Source: Candidatus Kurthia intestinigallinarum
GTDB taxonomy: Bacteria; Bacillota; Bacilli; Bacillales_A; Planococcaceae
Reading direction: 5' to 3'
NCBI RefSeq assembly: GCF_003991225.1
Contig: NZ_JTFC01000033.1
Span: 62,001 to 126,000 of the forward strand
Length of the DNA stretch: 64,000 bases
The notes beneath the pieces are model-generated. The model saw nothing but the letters and a program-made list of their open reading frames with translations, did not search any database and was not told where the DNA came from. A program made the translations under genes and the position numbers. Below, in pieces: positions 17,984 through 27,891 of this stretch (its first letter is position 1; every line of letters starts with the position of its first letter).

Positions 17984-19210
17984 TTGGAAGCGTATATTGG
18001 GAGGCAACCGATTTTTGATGAGTTAGAGCAAGTGTATGCGTATGAACTACTGTATCGCCATAATGAAAAAAATTATTTTGAGATGCCAGATGCAGATGTA
18101 GCTACTTATGATGTCATTGCGAAAACGTTTGTTTCATTTGGTGTAGACGAATTGTCGCAAGGACGGCCATGCTTTATTAACTTCACAGAGAATCTTTTGA
18201 TGAGCCCCATATTTGAGCAACTTTCAGCCCAACTTGTCGTTGTTGAACTACTAGAAGATATCGTCATTACAGTGGATATTATCGAGCGTGTGCAGGAATT
18301 AAAGGGTTTAGGATATCGTATCGCATTAGATGATTTTTTATTAAACGATGATTTACTAGAATCTGAAATTTTTAAGTATGTTGATATTATTAAGGTGGAT
18401 TTCTTACTTGCATCTGAGGAGGAACGCCTAAAAATAGAATATTTAGTGCGCAGCTATTATCCGCATATTACATTATTAGCTGAAAAAGTAGAGACTGTTG
18501 AAGAATATACATGGGCGCGTAGACATGGTTATAAGTTATTCCAAGGCTATTTTTTTAAACGTCCACAGATTATTGTGACGCAGGAAATTCCTGCGAACAT
18601 TTTACAGTATTACCGTGTGATCGCTCTTTTACGTGAAACAGATCCAGACATTAATGACTTAGCAGAAACAATCGAGTGTGATATGTCTTTATCTTATAAA
18701 TTATTAAAATTGATTAATAGTTCCCCTAAACGACGTTTGAATAAAGTACGTTCGATTAAAGAGGCGATTATTTCACTTGGACTACGTGATTTACAGCAGT
18801 GGTTGCATATTTTAACGTATCGAGAAATGCGGGACACGAAAGTTTCGGGGCGTATGGAGGAAGTGATGCGGACGTCATTAATTCGTGCAAAAATGTGTGA
18901 ATCACTAGCGCGCTATAATGGTGGGAAATTGCATTCGGAATATTTTTTAATCGGTATGTTTTCGTTGATAGATGTTATTTTAGGGCGACCGTTGCATCAA
19001 ATTTTAGAGCAGTTGCCATTGTCAGAAGGTGTTGTTGCAACGCTTAATGGAGAAGCTACGCCATTACAGCCTTATTTACAACTTGTTATTTCGTTAGAAA
19101 ATATGGAAATCGAGCGTATTCGTCAATTTGCGCAGCAAATAGAAGTACCGGCAAGTGCTATTTTACGCATGCATTATGAGGCGAATAAGTGGGCAAAGCA
19201 AGTTCACTAG
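17984..19210 (+). CDS. EAL-HDOD domain protein (YuxH-like), probably catalytically inactive
   Basis: 408 residues. The N-terminal half is EAL-like: it starts E-A-Y-I-G-R-Q-P-I-F-D and has Y-E-L-L-Y-R where active c-di-GMP phosphodiesterases have E-A/V-L, then V-V-E-L-L-E-D-I and I-A-L-D-D-F. Several metal-binding acidic residues of true EAL enzymes appear missing. The C-terminal half is an HDOD domain (S-L-S-Y-K-L-L-K-L-I-N-S, S-I-K-E-A-I-I-S-L-G). This architecture matches the YuxH/CdgJ type, thought to be signalling scaffolds. The start is TTG 17984 after a GGGGGAGG site. It is a single-gene unit. Confidence 0.85.
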   Translation: MEAYIGRQPIFDELEQVYAYELLYRHNEKNYFEMPDADVATYDVIAKTFVSFGVDELSQGRPCFINFTENLLMSPIFEQLSAQLVVVELLEDIVITVDIIERVQELKGLGYRIALDDFLLNDDLLESEIFKYVDIIKVDFLLASEEERLKIEYLVRSYYPHITLLAEKVETVEEYTWARRHGYKLFQGYFFKRPQIIVTQEIPANILQYYRVIALLRETDPDINDLAETIECDMSLSYKLLKLINSSPKRRLNKVRSIKEAIISLGLRDLQQWLHILTYREMRDTKVSGRMEEVMRTSLIRAKMCESLARYNGGKLHSEYFLIGMFSLIDVILGRPLHQILEQLPLSEGVVATLNGEATPLQPYLQLVISLENMEIERIRQFAQQIEVPASAILRMHYEANKWAKQVH

Positions 19211-19270
19211 GTAGATTTCATGCTATACTGAAAGCGACTGCAAGGATTAATAATTGGAGGGGGAGTCACA

Positions 19271-19591
19271 TTGAAAAAAGCATTTTTTGGCGTCATGATG
19301 GGAGCATCACTATTGTTAGCAGCATGTGGAAGTAGTGATGAATCAGGAAAAGAAAATGGTACTTCAGCAGAACCGGATGCAGCGCAATTAGCAGAGCAAA
19401 AATGTATGGGGTGTCACGGTAAAAACTTAGAAGGTGGCTCAGCACCTGCACTTACTAAAATTGGTGCTGAAAAATCAGAAGAGGAAATTGCGAAAATTAT
19501 TAAAGAAGGTACAAAAGGCGGCATGCCAGCAGGTCTTGTAAAAGATGAGGAAGCAGATACTTTAGCGAAATGGTTGGCTGAAAAAAAATAA
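19271..19591 (+). CDS. cccB: Lipoprotein cytochrome c-551 (CccB-like)
   Basis: 106 residues with a lipoprotein signal peptide and lipobox (L-L-A-A-C-G), a short Ser/Glu-rich linker, then a class I cytochrome c fold with the haem-binding C-M-G-C-H motif near residues 45-49 and the axial Met in G-G-M-P-A-G. It should be attached to the outer face of the membrane and shuttle electrons to a cytochrome oxidase. Translation starts at TTG 19271 after GGAGGGGGA. Haem c attachment needs Ccs proteins encoded outside this window. Length and organisation match Bacillus CccB. Confidence 0.9.
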   Translation: MKKAFFGVMMGASLLLAACGSSDESGKENGTSAEPDAAQLAEQKCMGCHGKNLEGGSAPALTKIGAEKSEEEIAKIIKEGTKGGMPAGLVKDEEADTLAKWLAEKK

Positions 19592-19600
19592 GTGTTCTAC

Positions 19601-19648
19601 GAAACTGCTCTTAACGCAAAGTTACGCGTTTGGAACAGTTTCTTTTTA
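19601..19648 (+). terminator. Terminator after cccB
   Basis: GAAACTG at 19601-19607 pairs with CAGTTTC at 19636-19642, with an inner AACGC/GCGTT stem, followed by a T-rich stretch. Confidence 0.75.
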
Positions 19649-19695
19649 TGTGTTAGGTTGCTAAAATAGGAAGGTATGAGAGGAGTGTGTATGAA

Positions 19696-20625
19696 GTGGA
19701 TCAAGTGAGTACAAAAGATGTAATGGAAATGTTTGATTTGACGCTAGAAAGCGGAGAAGAAGGTATTGGTCGTCACATTTTAACAAGTGATATTTCACGT
19801 CCAGGGTTAGAGATGGCAGGATACTTTCATCATTATCCGGCCGAACGCGTACAGTTGTTAGGAAAATCAGAGTTATCATTTTTTAATACATTATCGGTTG
19901 AAGCGAAGCGTGACCGTATGAATCAATTATGTGCCGCAAATACACCGGCAATTATTATTTCACATAACATGGAAGTGCCAAAAGAGTTGATTGAAGCTTC
20001 AGAGGCAAATCATGTTCCTGTATTAATGACAAAGTTAAAAACGACACGATTTTCAAGTATGTTAACAAACTATTTGGAAAGTCGTCTTGCACCGATGACA
20101 GCAGTACATGGGGTGCTAGTTGATATTTATGGTATTGGTGTTTTATTAACAGGTAAAAGCGGCGTAGGTAAAAGTGAAACGGCGCTAGAGCTTGTAAAAA
20201 AAGGCCATCGCTTGGTGGCGGACGATTGCGTAGAAATCCGTCAAGAATCGGAAAATATGTTGGTTGGCAATGCACCAAAGTTAATTGACCATATGTTAGA
20301 GATTCGTGGAATTGGTTTAATTAATATTATGACAATGTTTGGTGCTAGTGCCGTACGTCGTAATAAGCGTATTTCGCTTGTCATTGATTTAGAACTATGG
20401 GATGCTGAAAAAACATATGACCGACTAGGCCTAGAAACACAAACGATGAAAGTCCTTGATACAGAACTGACAAAGTTAACGATTCCGGTGCGTCCAGGAC
20501 GAAACTTAGCCGTTATTATTGAAGTAGCAGCGATGAACTATCGTTTGAAAAATCTAGGAATTAACTCGGCTGAAGAATTTACACAACGTCTTGAAAGTGT
20601 TATTCAAGAAAAATCAGATATGTAA
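19696..20625 (+). CDS. hprK: HPr kinase/phosphorylase HprK
   Basis: 309 residues. HprK phosphorylates Ser46 of HPr and Crh, and dephosphorylates them, setting carbon catabolite repression. The Walker A loop is [10 protein letters not shown], the HprK signature [10 protein letters not shown] is present, and P-V-R-P-G-R-N-L-A precedes the C-terminus. The frame opens at GTG 19687, but AGGAG at 19681-19685 is too close. GTG 19696 gives an N-terminus that aligns base-for-base in length with B. subtilis HprK. It heads a probable hprK-lgt transcript. Its second substrate, Crh, is encoded at about 35.6 kb. Confidence 0.96.
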   Translation: MDQVSTKDVMEMFDLTLESGEEGIGRHILTSDISRPGLEMAGYFHHYPAERVQLLGKSELSFFNTLSVEAKRDRMNQLCAANTPAIIISHNMEVPKELIEASEANHVPVLMTKLKTTRFSSMLTNYLESRLAPMTAVHGVLVDIYGIGVLLTGKSGVGKSETALELVKKGHRLVADDCVEIRQESENMLVGNAPKLIDHMLEIRGIGLINIMTMFGASAVRRNKRISLVIDLELWDAEKTYDRLGLETQTMKVLDTELTKLTIPVRPGRNLAVIIEVAAMNYRLKNLGINSAEEFTQRLESVIQEKSDM

Positions 20626-20645
20626 CGTTGTGAAAGGAGAACAAC

Positions 20646-21449
20646 ATGGATTTAGCTTTAATGGCAATTGATCCGGTAGCTTTTTCAATAGGAGCAATTG
20701 ATGTCCGCTGGTATGGTATTATTATTGCTTGCGGAATTTTACTCGGATATTTTGTTGCACAAAACGAAATGAAAAAACGCGGTTTTGGAGATGAATTTTT
20801 AACCGACTTATTAATTTGGACAGTGCCAATCGCCATCATTTGCGCGCGCATTTACTATGTCATTTTTGAATGGTCTTATTACAGTCAAAATCCTGGGGAT
20901 ATCATTCAAATTTGGAATGGTGGGATTGCGATTCACGGTGCATTAATCGGTGGCGGTATTACAGTTTATGTATTTTGTAAAAAGCGTGGGGTTAGCTTCT
21001 GGCAAGTGGCAGATATTTTAGCGCCATCGATTTTAATTGGTCAAATTCTTGGTCGCTGGGGTAACTTTATGAACCAAGAAGCGCATGGTGGCCCTGTGAC
21101 ACAAGAATTCTTAGAAAACTTAATGATTCCAGATTGGATTATTAATCAAATGAATATTGGCGGTATTTATTATCACCCAACATTCTTATACGAATCACTG
21201 TGGAATATTTTAGGCTTGATTGTCTTACTATTATTACGCAAAGTGAATCTCCGCCGTGGCGAAATTTTCTTAACGTATGTCATTTGGTATTCATTTGGTC
21301 GCTTCTTTATTGAAGGCCTTCGCACAGATAGTCTATTAATTATGGGCTTCCGTACAGCACAGCTTGTTTCATTAATTGCCCTAGTAATCGCGGTGATTGT
21401 TTTTATTTATCGTCGTGTAAAAATGAAACAGGTACGTTATAAAGATTAA
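20646..21449 (+). CDS. lgt: Prolipoprotein diacylglyceryl transferase Lgt
   Basis: 267 residues, a polytopic membrane enzyme that transfers diacylglycerol from phosphatidylglycerol to the lipobox Cys of prolipoproteins. The essential Lgt signature [14 protein letters not shown] is present, as are the N-terminal [10 protein letters not shown] motif and a late [11 protein letters not shown]. It starts 21 bases after hprK with an AAAGGAGA ribosome site and ends before a terminator. Substrates in this window would include the lipoproteins at 2.7 kb and 19.3 kb. Confidence 0.97.
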   Translation: MDLALMAIDPVAFSIGAIDVRWYGIIIACGILLGYFVAQNEMKKRGFGDEFLTDLLIWTVPIAIICARIYYVIFEWSYYSQNPGDIIQIWNGGIAIHGALIGGGITVYVFCKKRGVSFWQVADILAPSILIGQILGRWGNFMNQEAHGGPVTQEFLENLMIPDWIINQMNIGGIYYHPTFLYESLWNILGLIVLLLLRKVNLRRGEIFLTYVIWYSFGRFFIEGLRTDSLLIMGFRTAQLVSLIALVIAVIVFIYRRVKMKQVRYKD

Positions 21450-21456
21450 ATGATAA

Positions 21457-21489
21457 GAGTATTGCGGATAACGCGATGCTCTTTTTTTC
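21457..21489 (+). terminator. Terminator after lgt
   Basis: GAGTATTGCG pairs over ten positions with CGCGATGCTC (two G-U pairs) around a 5-base loop, followed by a T7 run. Confidence 0.85.
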
Positions 21490-21525
21490 GTTATAATAAA
21501 GAAAAGAAAAGAGAGGTGCCGCTTT

Positions 21526-22176
21526 ATGAATTTTGAAGCATTATTATTTGATTTTGATGGAACATTGTTAAACACGAATGATTTAATTATTGAAACGTTC
21601 GCGCATGTTATTGATCCAAAATTTCCAGGACGTTATCAACGTGAAGATTATTTGAAATTTATCGGGCCAACACTCATGGAATCTTTTACAGAGGTAGATG
21701 CAATTAATGCGGAGTCATTAGTAGCTGAGTATCGTTTATGGAATCAGGAGCATCACGATGAGCTAGTAACAGAGTTTCCACATGTAAAAGAAGTGCTAGT
21801 AACGTTGCGAGAAGCAGGTGTACGTTTAGCTGTTGTGTCAACGAAACGTGGTGATACACTACGAAAAGGCTTAGATTTAATGGGCATTACGGAATTATTT
21901 GAAGTTATTATTTCACAGGATGAAGTAACGCATACAAAGCCACATCCAGAGCCAGTTGAAAAAGCAGTTGCGCTTCTTGGTGTTGAAAAATCAAAAACTT
22001 TAATGATTGGCGACAATTCACATGATATTTTAGGTGGGCATAATGCAGGCGTTAAAGCAGCCGGTGTGGCATGGTCATATAAAGGTATAGCGTATTTAGA
22101 GCAATTTAATCCGGATTATATCCTACATGATATGACGGATTTATACGACATCGTAGGAATTAAAAGCCATGCGTAA
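21526..22176 (+). CDS. ppaX: Pyrophosphatase PpaX (HAD family)
   Basis: 216 residues of the HAD superfamily. Motif I is F-D-F-D-G-T-L-L-N-T with both Asp residues, motif II is the S/T region V-V-S-T-K-R, and motif IV is M-I-G-D-N-S-H-D-I. In B. subtilis PpaX hydrolyses the pyrophosphate released when HprK dephosphorylates P-Ser-HPr, and its gene lies just downstream of hprK-lgt as here. An alternative would be a phosphoglycolate phosphatase-type HAD enzyme, but position favours PpaX. It overlaps the following acetyltransferase gene by 8 bases. Confidence 0.9.
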   Translation: MNFEALLFDFDGTLLNTNDLIIETFAHVIDPKFPGRYQREDYLKFIGPTLMESFTEVDAINAESLVAEYRLWNQEHHDELVTEFPHVKEVLVTLREAGVRLAVVSTKRGDTLRKGLDLMGITELFEVIISQDEVTHTKPHPEPVEKAVALLGVEKSKTLMIGDNSHDILGGHNAGVKAAGVAWSYKGIAYLEQFNPDYILHDMTDLYDIVGIKSHA

Positions 22177-22675
22177 AACGACACGCTATCCAGTAGAAGG
22201 ATCGACGTCGCTATGGCAGGTATACAAAACGGTTTCTTTTTGGAAAATTGTTAAATGTTTTATCGTTATTGAAATTGCACGCATTACACCATTTTTATCA
22301 TGGAAGAACTGGATGTATCGGACGTTTCTTCGGATGAAGGTAGGGAAACGAACAGCCTTCGCGCTGAAGGTGACACCTGATACGATGTTCCCAGAGCGCA
22401 TTTCAGTTGGAGATGACGCCATTATTGGCTTTAACACAACGATTTTAGCGCATGAATATTTAGTGGATGAGTACCGACTTGGTGATGTTATCATTGGAAA
22501 TAATGTGATGATCGGAGCCAACTCAACAATTTTACCAGGTGTGACAATTGGCGACGGGGCAGTAGTTTCTGCGATGACATTAGTGAATAAAGATGTTCCT
22601 GCAGGTGCAATGGCTGGTGGCAATCCGATGCGTATTATTTATACGAAAGAAGAGCGTGAAGCGAGGAGGAGATAA
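22169..22675 (+). CDS. Left-handed beta-helix acetyltransferase (YvoF-like)
   Basis: 168 residues with hexapeptide repeats, for example I-G-N-N-V-M-I-G-A-N-S-T-I-L-P-G-V-T-I-G-D, which form the LbH trimer of O- or N-acetyltransferases that use acetyl-CoA. The N-terminal 70 residues are basic and partly hydrophobic. It is translationally coupled to ppaX by an 8-base overlap, and the same gene order (ppaX-yvoF-hisZ) is found in B. subtilis. The acceptor is unknown; cell-envelope sugars are a reasonable guess but nothing here proves it. Confidence 0.85.
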   Translation: MRKTTRYPVEGSTSLWQVYKTVSFWKIVKCFIVIEIARITPFLSWKNWMYRTFLRMKVGKRTAFALKVTPDTMFPERISVGDDAIIGFNTTILAHEYLVDEYRLGDVIIGNNVMIGANSTILPGVTIGDGAVVSAMTLVNKDVPAGAMAGGNPMRIIYTKEEREARRR

Positions 22676-22686
22676 CCTCGTTTTTG
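22662..22686 (+). terminator. Weak terminator-like hairpin before the his operon
   Basis: CGAGG at 22662-22666 pairs with CCTCG at 22676-22680, followed by T5. The left arm lies inside the acetyltransferase coding end. Confidence 0.5.
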
Positions 22687-22726
22687 ATTCAAATAGTCTG
22701 TTTATTCAATCAAATCTGAAATAAGG

Positions 22727-22755
22727 TTGACGAATTAACATGATTGCGTTAAAAT
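22727..22755 (+). promoter_or_regulatory. Sigma-A-type promoter of the his operon
   Basis: TTGACG (22727-22732) and TAAAAT (22750-22755) are separated by 17 bases, about 65 bases before hisZ. The leader between them and hisZ is short, and I see no T-box consensus (no AGGGTGG-like element), so tRNA-His antitermination is not supported. Confidence 0.75.
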
Positions 22756-22821
22756 ATCTTCAACATATTAGTTCTCTAATACTCTAGTGTATTAAAGTAT
22801 TTTGGATAAGGAAGTGTCAAC

Positions 22822-23988
22822 ATGTCATCAATTCGTAAATTTGAAAAACCGCTAGGAATGCGCGATACATTCCCGAAAATATTTGAAAAGCAAGAAGCCG
22901 TTCGCAGTAAGGGGCGCGAATTTCTACAGTTACGTGGCTATGAATTTTTAAAAACACCTACACTTGAATACTACGACACAGTCGGTAAAGCGTCGGCTAT
23001 TGTCGAATCTTCATTATTCAAATTAGTCGATACACAAGGGAATACGCTTGTACTTCGTCCGGACATGACAACGCCGATTGCACGTGTTGCATCATCAAAA
23101 TTATTGAAGGAAAAAATTCCGTTGCGTCTGGCGTATTTTGAGAATGTTTTCCGTGCACAGGAGCATGAAGGAGGCCGCCCAGCAGAATTTAGTCAAATGG
23201 GTATTGAAATTATCGGAGATTCTTCTGTGTATGCAGATGCGGAAGTGATTTTAACAGCGATTGATTTCTTAAAACAATTAGGCATTGAAGATTTCAAAAT
23301 TACGATTGGAAACGCCGGTATTTTAGATGCCATTCTTCGTAAAAATGTTGAAACAGATGAGCAATTTGAAGAATTACATCAATTACTTGTGCAGAAAAAC
23401 CTTGTAGGATTTGAAGAAGCAGTTGCGCGCTATCGTCTGCCACGTAGTGAAGAGGAAACGCTACTTGCTTTCTTAGAAGAAGCGACAGAGCTAAAAAGTA
23501 TTCGCCAAATTTCAAAATACTTATCAGAAAAACAAGCCCTACTTTATATGGAACAGCTAGCATCGATTTTAGAAATCGCAGATGTTGCAAAATATATTGC
23601 ATTCGATTTTACATTAGCAAGTCATATGAATTATTACACGGGGATGCTATTTGAAGTGTATGCAGCAGGGTCAGGTTTCTCACTAGGAAATGGTGGGCGC
23701 TATGATGGCTTATTAAGTGACTTTGGTAAAGATGTCGGTGCGATTGGATTTGGAATGCGTATCGATTATTTAGTTGAAGTAATGCCGAAGCAGGAAATCG
23801 AAAAAGACGATGTACTTGTATTATTCGTCTCTACACAATTAAAAGAAGCATTAGAAACAGCAGAAACACTGCGTGCACAAGGAAAACGCACAACATTACA
23901 AGCAATTGAAGGCTTAGATGACTTAGCTACATTTGAAGAACAGTTTGGCGACGTCGTACGCATTGGTCAAGGAGGAACTTCACTATGA
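22822..23988 (+). CDS. hisZ: ATP phosphoribosyltransferase regulatory subunit HisZ
   Basis: 388 residues, a histidyl-tRNA-synthetase paralogue lacking the anticodon-binding domain. It pairs with short-form HisG to make the active, histidine-sensitive first enzyme of histidine synthesis. Class II aaRS-like motifs are visible: motif 2 region [10 protein letters not shown], and G-G-R-Y-D-G-L near residue 293. It opens the eight-gene his operon behind a clear promoter. Its stop overlaps the hisG start (ATGA), so the two partner subunits are translated in coupled fashion. Confidence 0.95.
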   Translation: MSSIRKFEKPLGMRDTFPKIFEKQEAVRSKGREFLQLRGYEFLKTPTLEYYDTVGKASAIVESSLFKLVDTQGNTLVLRPDMTTPIARVASSKLLKEKIPLRLAYFENVFRAQEHEGGRPAEFSQMGIEIIGDSSVYADAEVILTAIDFLKQLGIEDFKITIGNAGILDAILRKNVETDEQFEELHQLLVQKNLVGFEEAVARYRLPRSEEETLLAFLEEATELKSIRQISKYLSEKQALLYMEQLASILEIADVAKYIAFDFTLASHMNYYTGMLFEVYAAGSGFSLGNGGRYDGLLSDFGKDVGAIGFGMRIDYLVEVMPKQEIEKDDVLVLFVSTQLKEALETAETLRAQGKRTTLQAIEGLDDLATFEEQFGDVVRIGQGGTSL

Positions 23989-24620
23989 GTAATACAGCAT
24001 TAACAATCGCGATGCCAAAGGGTCGTATTTTTGAAGAAGCATATGACATGTTAATCGAAGCGGGGTTCAACTTACCAGCGAACGTCGAAATGTCACGTAA
24101 ACTGATGATTGAAATACCAGAAGAAAATATTCGTTTTATTTTAGCGAAGCCAATGGACGTACCAACGTATGTAGAGCATGGTGTAGCGGATATTGGCATT
24201 GCTGGAAAGGATGTTCTGTTAGAGGAACGTCGTAATGTACATGAGTTATTAGATTTAAATATTTCAAAATGTCATGTAGCTTCAGCGGGTTTACCAAATA
24301 CAGAGCTAAACGACATTGCACCACGTATCGCAACGAAATATCCAAATATCGCTTCAGATTATTACCGTGAAAAGGGCGAGCAGGTCGAAATTATTGGTTT
24401 AAATGGCTCAATTGAATTGGCGCCAATGATTGGTCTAGCAGATCGTATTGTCGACATTGTATCAACGGGTCAAACATTAAAAGAAAATGGCTTAGTAGAG
24501 TATGAATTTGTGGTCGATGTATCATCGCGTTTAATTGCAAACCAAGCGAGCTACCGCATGAAAAATGACCGAATCCAAGACCTTGTAAAACGTCTGAAAA
24601 AATGTGTGAGAGAAGGCTAA
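23985..24620 (+). CDS. hisG: ATP phosphoribosyltransferase catalytic subunit HisG (short form)
   Basis: 211 residues, the short HisG form that lacks the C-terminal regulatory domain and therefore needs HisZ, encoded immediately upstream. It condenses ATP and PRPP to phosphoribosyl-ATP. Visible motifs are the N-terminal [15 protein letters not shown] in the periplasmic-binding-like fold, and the PRPP loop D-I-V-S-T-G-Q-T-L. It overlaps hisZ by four bases and precedes hisD by four bases. Confidence 0.96.
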   Translation: MSNTALTIAMPKGRIFEEAYDMLIEAGFNLPANVEMSRKLMIEIPEENIRFILAKPMDVPTYVEHGVADIGIAGKDVLLEERRNVHELLDLNISKCHVASAGLPNTELNDIAPRIATKYPNIASDYYREKGEQVEIIGLNGSIELAPMIGLADRIVDIVSTGQTLKENGLVEYEFVVDVSSRLIANQASYRMKNDRIQDLVKRLKKCVREG

Positions 24621-24624
24621 AACA

Positions 24625-25902
24625 ATGAAAATTCAACAATTAACAGCAGACATTTCATTAAAACGTCAGTTAGAAGGTGGCAATGAAGAACAGCTTCGTA
24701 CGGTGCGTGAAGTATTAGCTGATGTCAAAGCGAAGGGCGATGCAGCGGTAAAGGCATATAGTGAAAAATGGGACGGTGTAGCACTTGATACGTTACGTGT
24801 AACTGCACAGGAAATCGACGAAGCCGTTGCTTCAATGGATCCTCAAATCATTGCCGATTTAACAGAAGCGGCAACGAATATTCGTTATTATCACGAGCAA
24901 CAAAAACGCGATGGCTATAAATTACCGTTAGCAGATGGATCATGGCTTGCACAGCGCATTACGGCGATTGCATCGGTTGGTTTATATGTGCCAGGTGGCT
25001 CTGCAGCGTACCCATCTTCTGTATTAATGAATGTGGTGCCCGCACAAGTAGCAGGCGTTGAACGCATTGTTATTGCAACGCCCTGTGATAAGGACGGCAA
25101 ACTACCAGCAGCGGTACTTGCAGCAGCCTCTATTTTAGGCGTAACAGAAATTTATAAAATGGGCGGTGCACAAGCGATTGCGGCACTTGCATACGGGACG
25201 GAAACAATTGACGGTGTCGATAAAATTACCGGTCCAGGGAATATTTTCGTGGCACTCGCAAAACGTGAAGTATTCGGTGAAGTAGCGATTGATATGATTG
25301 CTGGTCCAAGCGAGATTGCGGTCATTGCGGATGAAACAGCACATGCTGATGAAGTGGCAGCTGACTTATTATCCCAAGCAGAGCATGACCCGATGGCTTG
25401 TGCGGTACTTGTAACAACAAGTGATGCGCTTGCGAAAGCGGTATCTGATGAAGTGGAAAAACAACTACAAACATTACCTCGTGAAGCGATTGCACGTAAA
25501 GCGATTGAAAATTATGGTGCGATTTATGTTGGTGAAACGATGACACAAGTAGTGGACGCGATTAATACATTAGCGCCAGAACACTTAGAAATTGTCACGA
25601 AAAATCCAGAGGCTATTATGGAACAAGTGAAAAACGCGGGTGCGATTTTCTTAGGACGCTATAGCTCAGAGCCAGTAGGGGATTATTTTGCGGGTACAAA
25701 CCACGTTTTACCAACGAACTCAACAGCACGTTTTGCATCAGGCTTAAATGTAGATGACTTTATTAAACGTACGAGCGTTGTATATTATTCAGAACAAACA
25801 TGGCAAGAGAATGCGCCGAAAATTGCGCGACTTGCACGACTTGAAGGCTTAGAAGCACATGCCCGCGCAGTAGAATCTCGCGGCTGGAATAAGGAGGACT
25901 AA
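24625..25902 (+). CDS. hisD: Histidinol dehydrogenase HisD
   Basis: 425 residues, the NAD- and Zn-dependent enzyme that oxidises histidinol to histidine in two steps. Typical motifs include V-G-L-Y-V-P-G-G, D-K-I-T-G-P-G-N-I-F-V, D-M-I-A-G-P-S-E, L-S-Q-A-E-H-D-P and the late N-H-V-L-P-T. Length is normal for the family. It lies four bases after hisG and its stop overlaps the first possible hisB start (TAATG). It is thus embedded in the operon, although it catalyses the last reactions of the pathway. Confidence 0.97.
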   Translation: MKIQQLTADISLKRQLEGGNEEQLRTVREVLADVKAKGDAAVKAYSEKWDGVALDTLRVTAQEIDEAVASMDPQIIADLTEAATNIRYYHEQQKRDGYKLPLADGSWLAQRITAIASVGLYVPGGSAAYPSSVLMNVVPAQVAGVERIVIATPCDKDGKLPAAVLAAASILGVTEIYKMGGAQAIAALAYGTETIDGVDKITGPGNIFVALAKREVFGEVAIDMIAGPSEIAVIADETAHADEVAADLLSQAEHDPMACAVLVTTSDALAKAVSDEVEKQLQTLPREAIARKAIENYGAIYVGETMTQVVDAINTLAPEHLEIVTKNPEAIMEQVKNAGAIFLGRYSSEPVGDYFAGTNHVLPTNSTARFASGLNVDDFIKRTSVVYYSEQTWQENAPKIARLARLEGLEAHARAVESRGWNKED

Positions 25903-25904
25903 TG

Positions 25905-26495
25905 ATGACACGTTCAGCAAAAATTGCACGTCAAACGAATGAAACACAAATTGAAATCGAATTAAACCTAGATGGTGAAGGGAAAGCTACGGTTGATACG
26001 GGTGTACCTTTCATGGACCATATGCTTGATTTATTCGTGAAGCATGGTTTATACGATGGTGTCATTAAAGCGAATGGCGATACAGAAATCGATGACCACC
26101 ATACTACGGAGGATTTAGGTATTGTGTTAGGTCAGGTTGTACGTCAAGCGCTTGGCGATAAAAAGGGCATTCGTCGCTATGGTCATGCATTCGTTCCGAT
26201 GGACGATGCGCTTGCACAAGTATTCGTTGATTGCTCGGACCGTCCACATTTAGAATTCCGCGCAGAGCTACCACAAGCTAAGGTCGGCACATTTGATACA
26301 GAGCTTGTGCATGAATTCTTCTGGAAATTTGCGCTTGAAGCACGTATTAATTTACACATTATTGTTCCGTATGGTCACAATACACACCATATTATCGAGG
26401 CGATGTTTAAGGCGACAGCACGTGCACTAGATGATGCTGTTCAAATCGATCCACGCGTAAAAGGTGTACCATCAACAAAAGGCTTGCTAGGCTAG
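25905..26495 (+). CDS. hisB: Imidazoleglycerol-phosphate dehydratase HisB
   Basis: 196 residues, the monofunctional dehydratase that makes imidazole acetol phosphate. The Mn-binding signatures D-D-H-H-T-T-E-D near residue 65 and a second histidine motif, G-H-N-T-H-H-I-I-E, are both present. Two ATG codons stand in tandem (25902, overlapping the hisD stop, and 25905). The GGAGG at 25893-25897 is better spaced for the second. There is no fused histidinol-phosphatase domain, as is usual for Bacillota. Confidence 0.96.
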   Translation: MTRSAKIARQTNETQIEIELNLDGEGKATVDTGVPFMDHMLDLFVKHGLYDGVIKANGDTEIDDHHTTEDLGIVLGQVVRQALGDKKGIRRYGHAFVPMDDALAQVFVDCSDRPHLEFRAELPQAKVGTFDTELVHEFFWKFALEARINLHIIVPYGHNTHHIIEAMFKATARALDDAVQIDPRVKGVPSTKGLLG

Positions 26496-26506
26496 GGGGA
26501 AACTTG

Positions 26507-27151
26507 ATGAAGATTGGGATTATCGATTATGGCATGGGCAATTTATTTAGTGTGGAGCAAGCGGTAAAACGTCTTGGTGCAGATGTAATTATTTCTGCGG
26601 ATAAGGCAGAGCTATTAGCAGCAGATGCGTTAATTTTACCAGGAGTTGGCGCATTTCCGGATGCTATGACGCGTCTAGAGGAAACGAATCTAGTTTCTTT
26701 ATTTGATGAAGTCGTCGCGACTAAAAAACCGCTATTAGGCATTTGCTTAGGGATGCAATTATTGTTTGAGACAAGCGTAGAGAAAGGCGACAACAAAGGT
26801 CTTGGCTTGTTCAAAGGACGCATTGCCGAATTTAGCGGGAAAGATGCTGCAGGTGAAGCATATCGTGTACCGCATATGGGATGGAATAACTTACAATTTA
26901 AACGCTACCCAGTATGGCTGTCAAAAGAAGCATTAGATAATGAGTATGTGTATTTCGTGCATTCATTTTATGCGACGGATTTAGAGGACGCAGATTTAGT
27001 CGCCTATGCAGACTACGGTGGTGAAATTGTACCGGGTATCGTTCAAAAAGGATCGATTACAGGGATGCAGTTCCACCCAGAAAAATCAGGTAGCTGCGGT
27101 GTGGCATTATTAACGGCTTGGCTAAAAGGCATTGAAAAGGGAGAGGCTTAA
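26507..27151 (+). CDS. hisH: Imidazole glycerol phosphate synthase glutaminase subunit HisH
   Basis: 214 residues, a class I glutamine amidotransferase that releases ammonia for HisF. The nucleophile elbow is G-I-C-L-G-M-Q-L, with catalytic His and Glu in Q-F-H-P-E-K-S. The N-terminal I-D-Y-G-M-G-N-L is typical. The frame opens at TTG 26504, but the ATG at 26507 sits at the right distance from the GGGGGA site. It is followed within 2 bases by hisA and then by hisF, its partner subunit. Confidence 0.96.
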   Translation: MKIGIIDYGMGNLFSVEQAVKRLGADVIISADKAELLAADALILPGVGAFPDAMTRLEETNLVSLFDEVVATKKPLLGICLGMQLLFETSVEKGDNKGLGLFKGRIAEFSGKDAAGEAYRVPHMGWNNLQFKRYPVWLSKEALDNEYVYFVHSFYATDLEDADLVAYADYGGEIVPGIVQKGSITGMQFHPEKSGSCGVALLTAWLKGIEKGEA

Positions 27152-27153
27152 CG

Positions 27154-27891
27154 ATGACAACAATTCAAATTTATCCAGCAATCGATATGCGTGGCGGTAA
27201 ATGCGTACGTTTATATAAAGGGGATTATGCGCAGGAAACAGTCTATGCGGATTCTCCGTTTGATATGGCAAAGCAGTTCAGTGATGCAGGTGCGACATAT
27301 GTACATATGGTTGATTTAGACGGAGCGAAGGACGGCGAGCGCGTGCATGCAAATGACGTGATTCGCGTTGCAAAGGAGCTTCCTGTAAAGGTACAAATCG
27401 GTGGTGGTATTCGCTCAATTGAGGATGTACGCTTTTATTTAGAAAATGATGTAGACCGCGTGATCATTGGTTCATTGGCGATTCGTGAGCCAGAGCTTGT
27501 GGCAACATTTATCGAAGAATTTGGCGCAGATCGTATTGTCATTGGCCTAGATGCGAAAGACGGTATGGTCGCAACCCATGGTTGGATTGAAACATCGGAC
27601 CAAAAAGCGACGGATGTAGCGAAATATTTCGTGAAACGTGGCGCGAAGCATTTCATCTTCACAGATATTGCGACAGACGGTACATTACAAGGACCGAATA
27701 TTGCCGCAAACAAAGAGCTTTCAGCTGCAACAGGTGCTGAAGTGATTGTCAGTGGTGGGATGAGCTCATTAGCGGATATTAAAGCGGTGAAAGAAGCGGC
27801 AACTGACTCAACAATTGGCGGCGTAATTATCGGGAAAGCTTTATACACAGGCCGATTTACGCTAGAAGAGGCACTTGAGGGGGCGAAATAA
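27154..27891 (+). CDS. hisA: ProFAR isomerase HisA
   Basis: 245 residues, a TIM-barrel isomerase converting ProFAR to PRFAR. The N-terminal catalytic Asp lies in P-A-I-D-M-R-G-G, and the second, around residue 130, in G-L-D-A-K-D-G. The phosphate-binding loops are G-G-G-I-R-S and S-G-G-M-S-S. Both barrel halves look complete. Its stop overlaps the hisF ATG by one base (TAATG), indicating coupled translation. Confidence 0.96.
   Translation: MTTIQIYPAIDMRGGKCVRLYKGDYAQETVYADSPFDMAKQFSDAGATYVHMVDLDGAKDGERVHANDVIRVAKELPVKVQIGGGIRSIEDVRFYLENDVDRVIIGSLAIREPELVATFIEEFGADRIVIGLDAKDGMVATHGWIETSDQKATDVAKYFVKRGAKHFIFTDIATDGTLQGPNIAANKELSAATGAEVIVSGGMSSLADIKAVKEAATDSTIGGVIIGKALYTGRFTLEEALEGAK

Noticed and set aside
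22681-22821. Possible T-box or histidine attenuator before hisZ
   Set aside because: The leader is only about 65 bases after the promoter and lacks a T-box sequence, a specifier loop, a His-rich leader peptide and a terminator. Only a short AATACT/AGTATT repeat is present.
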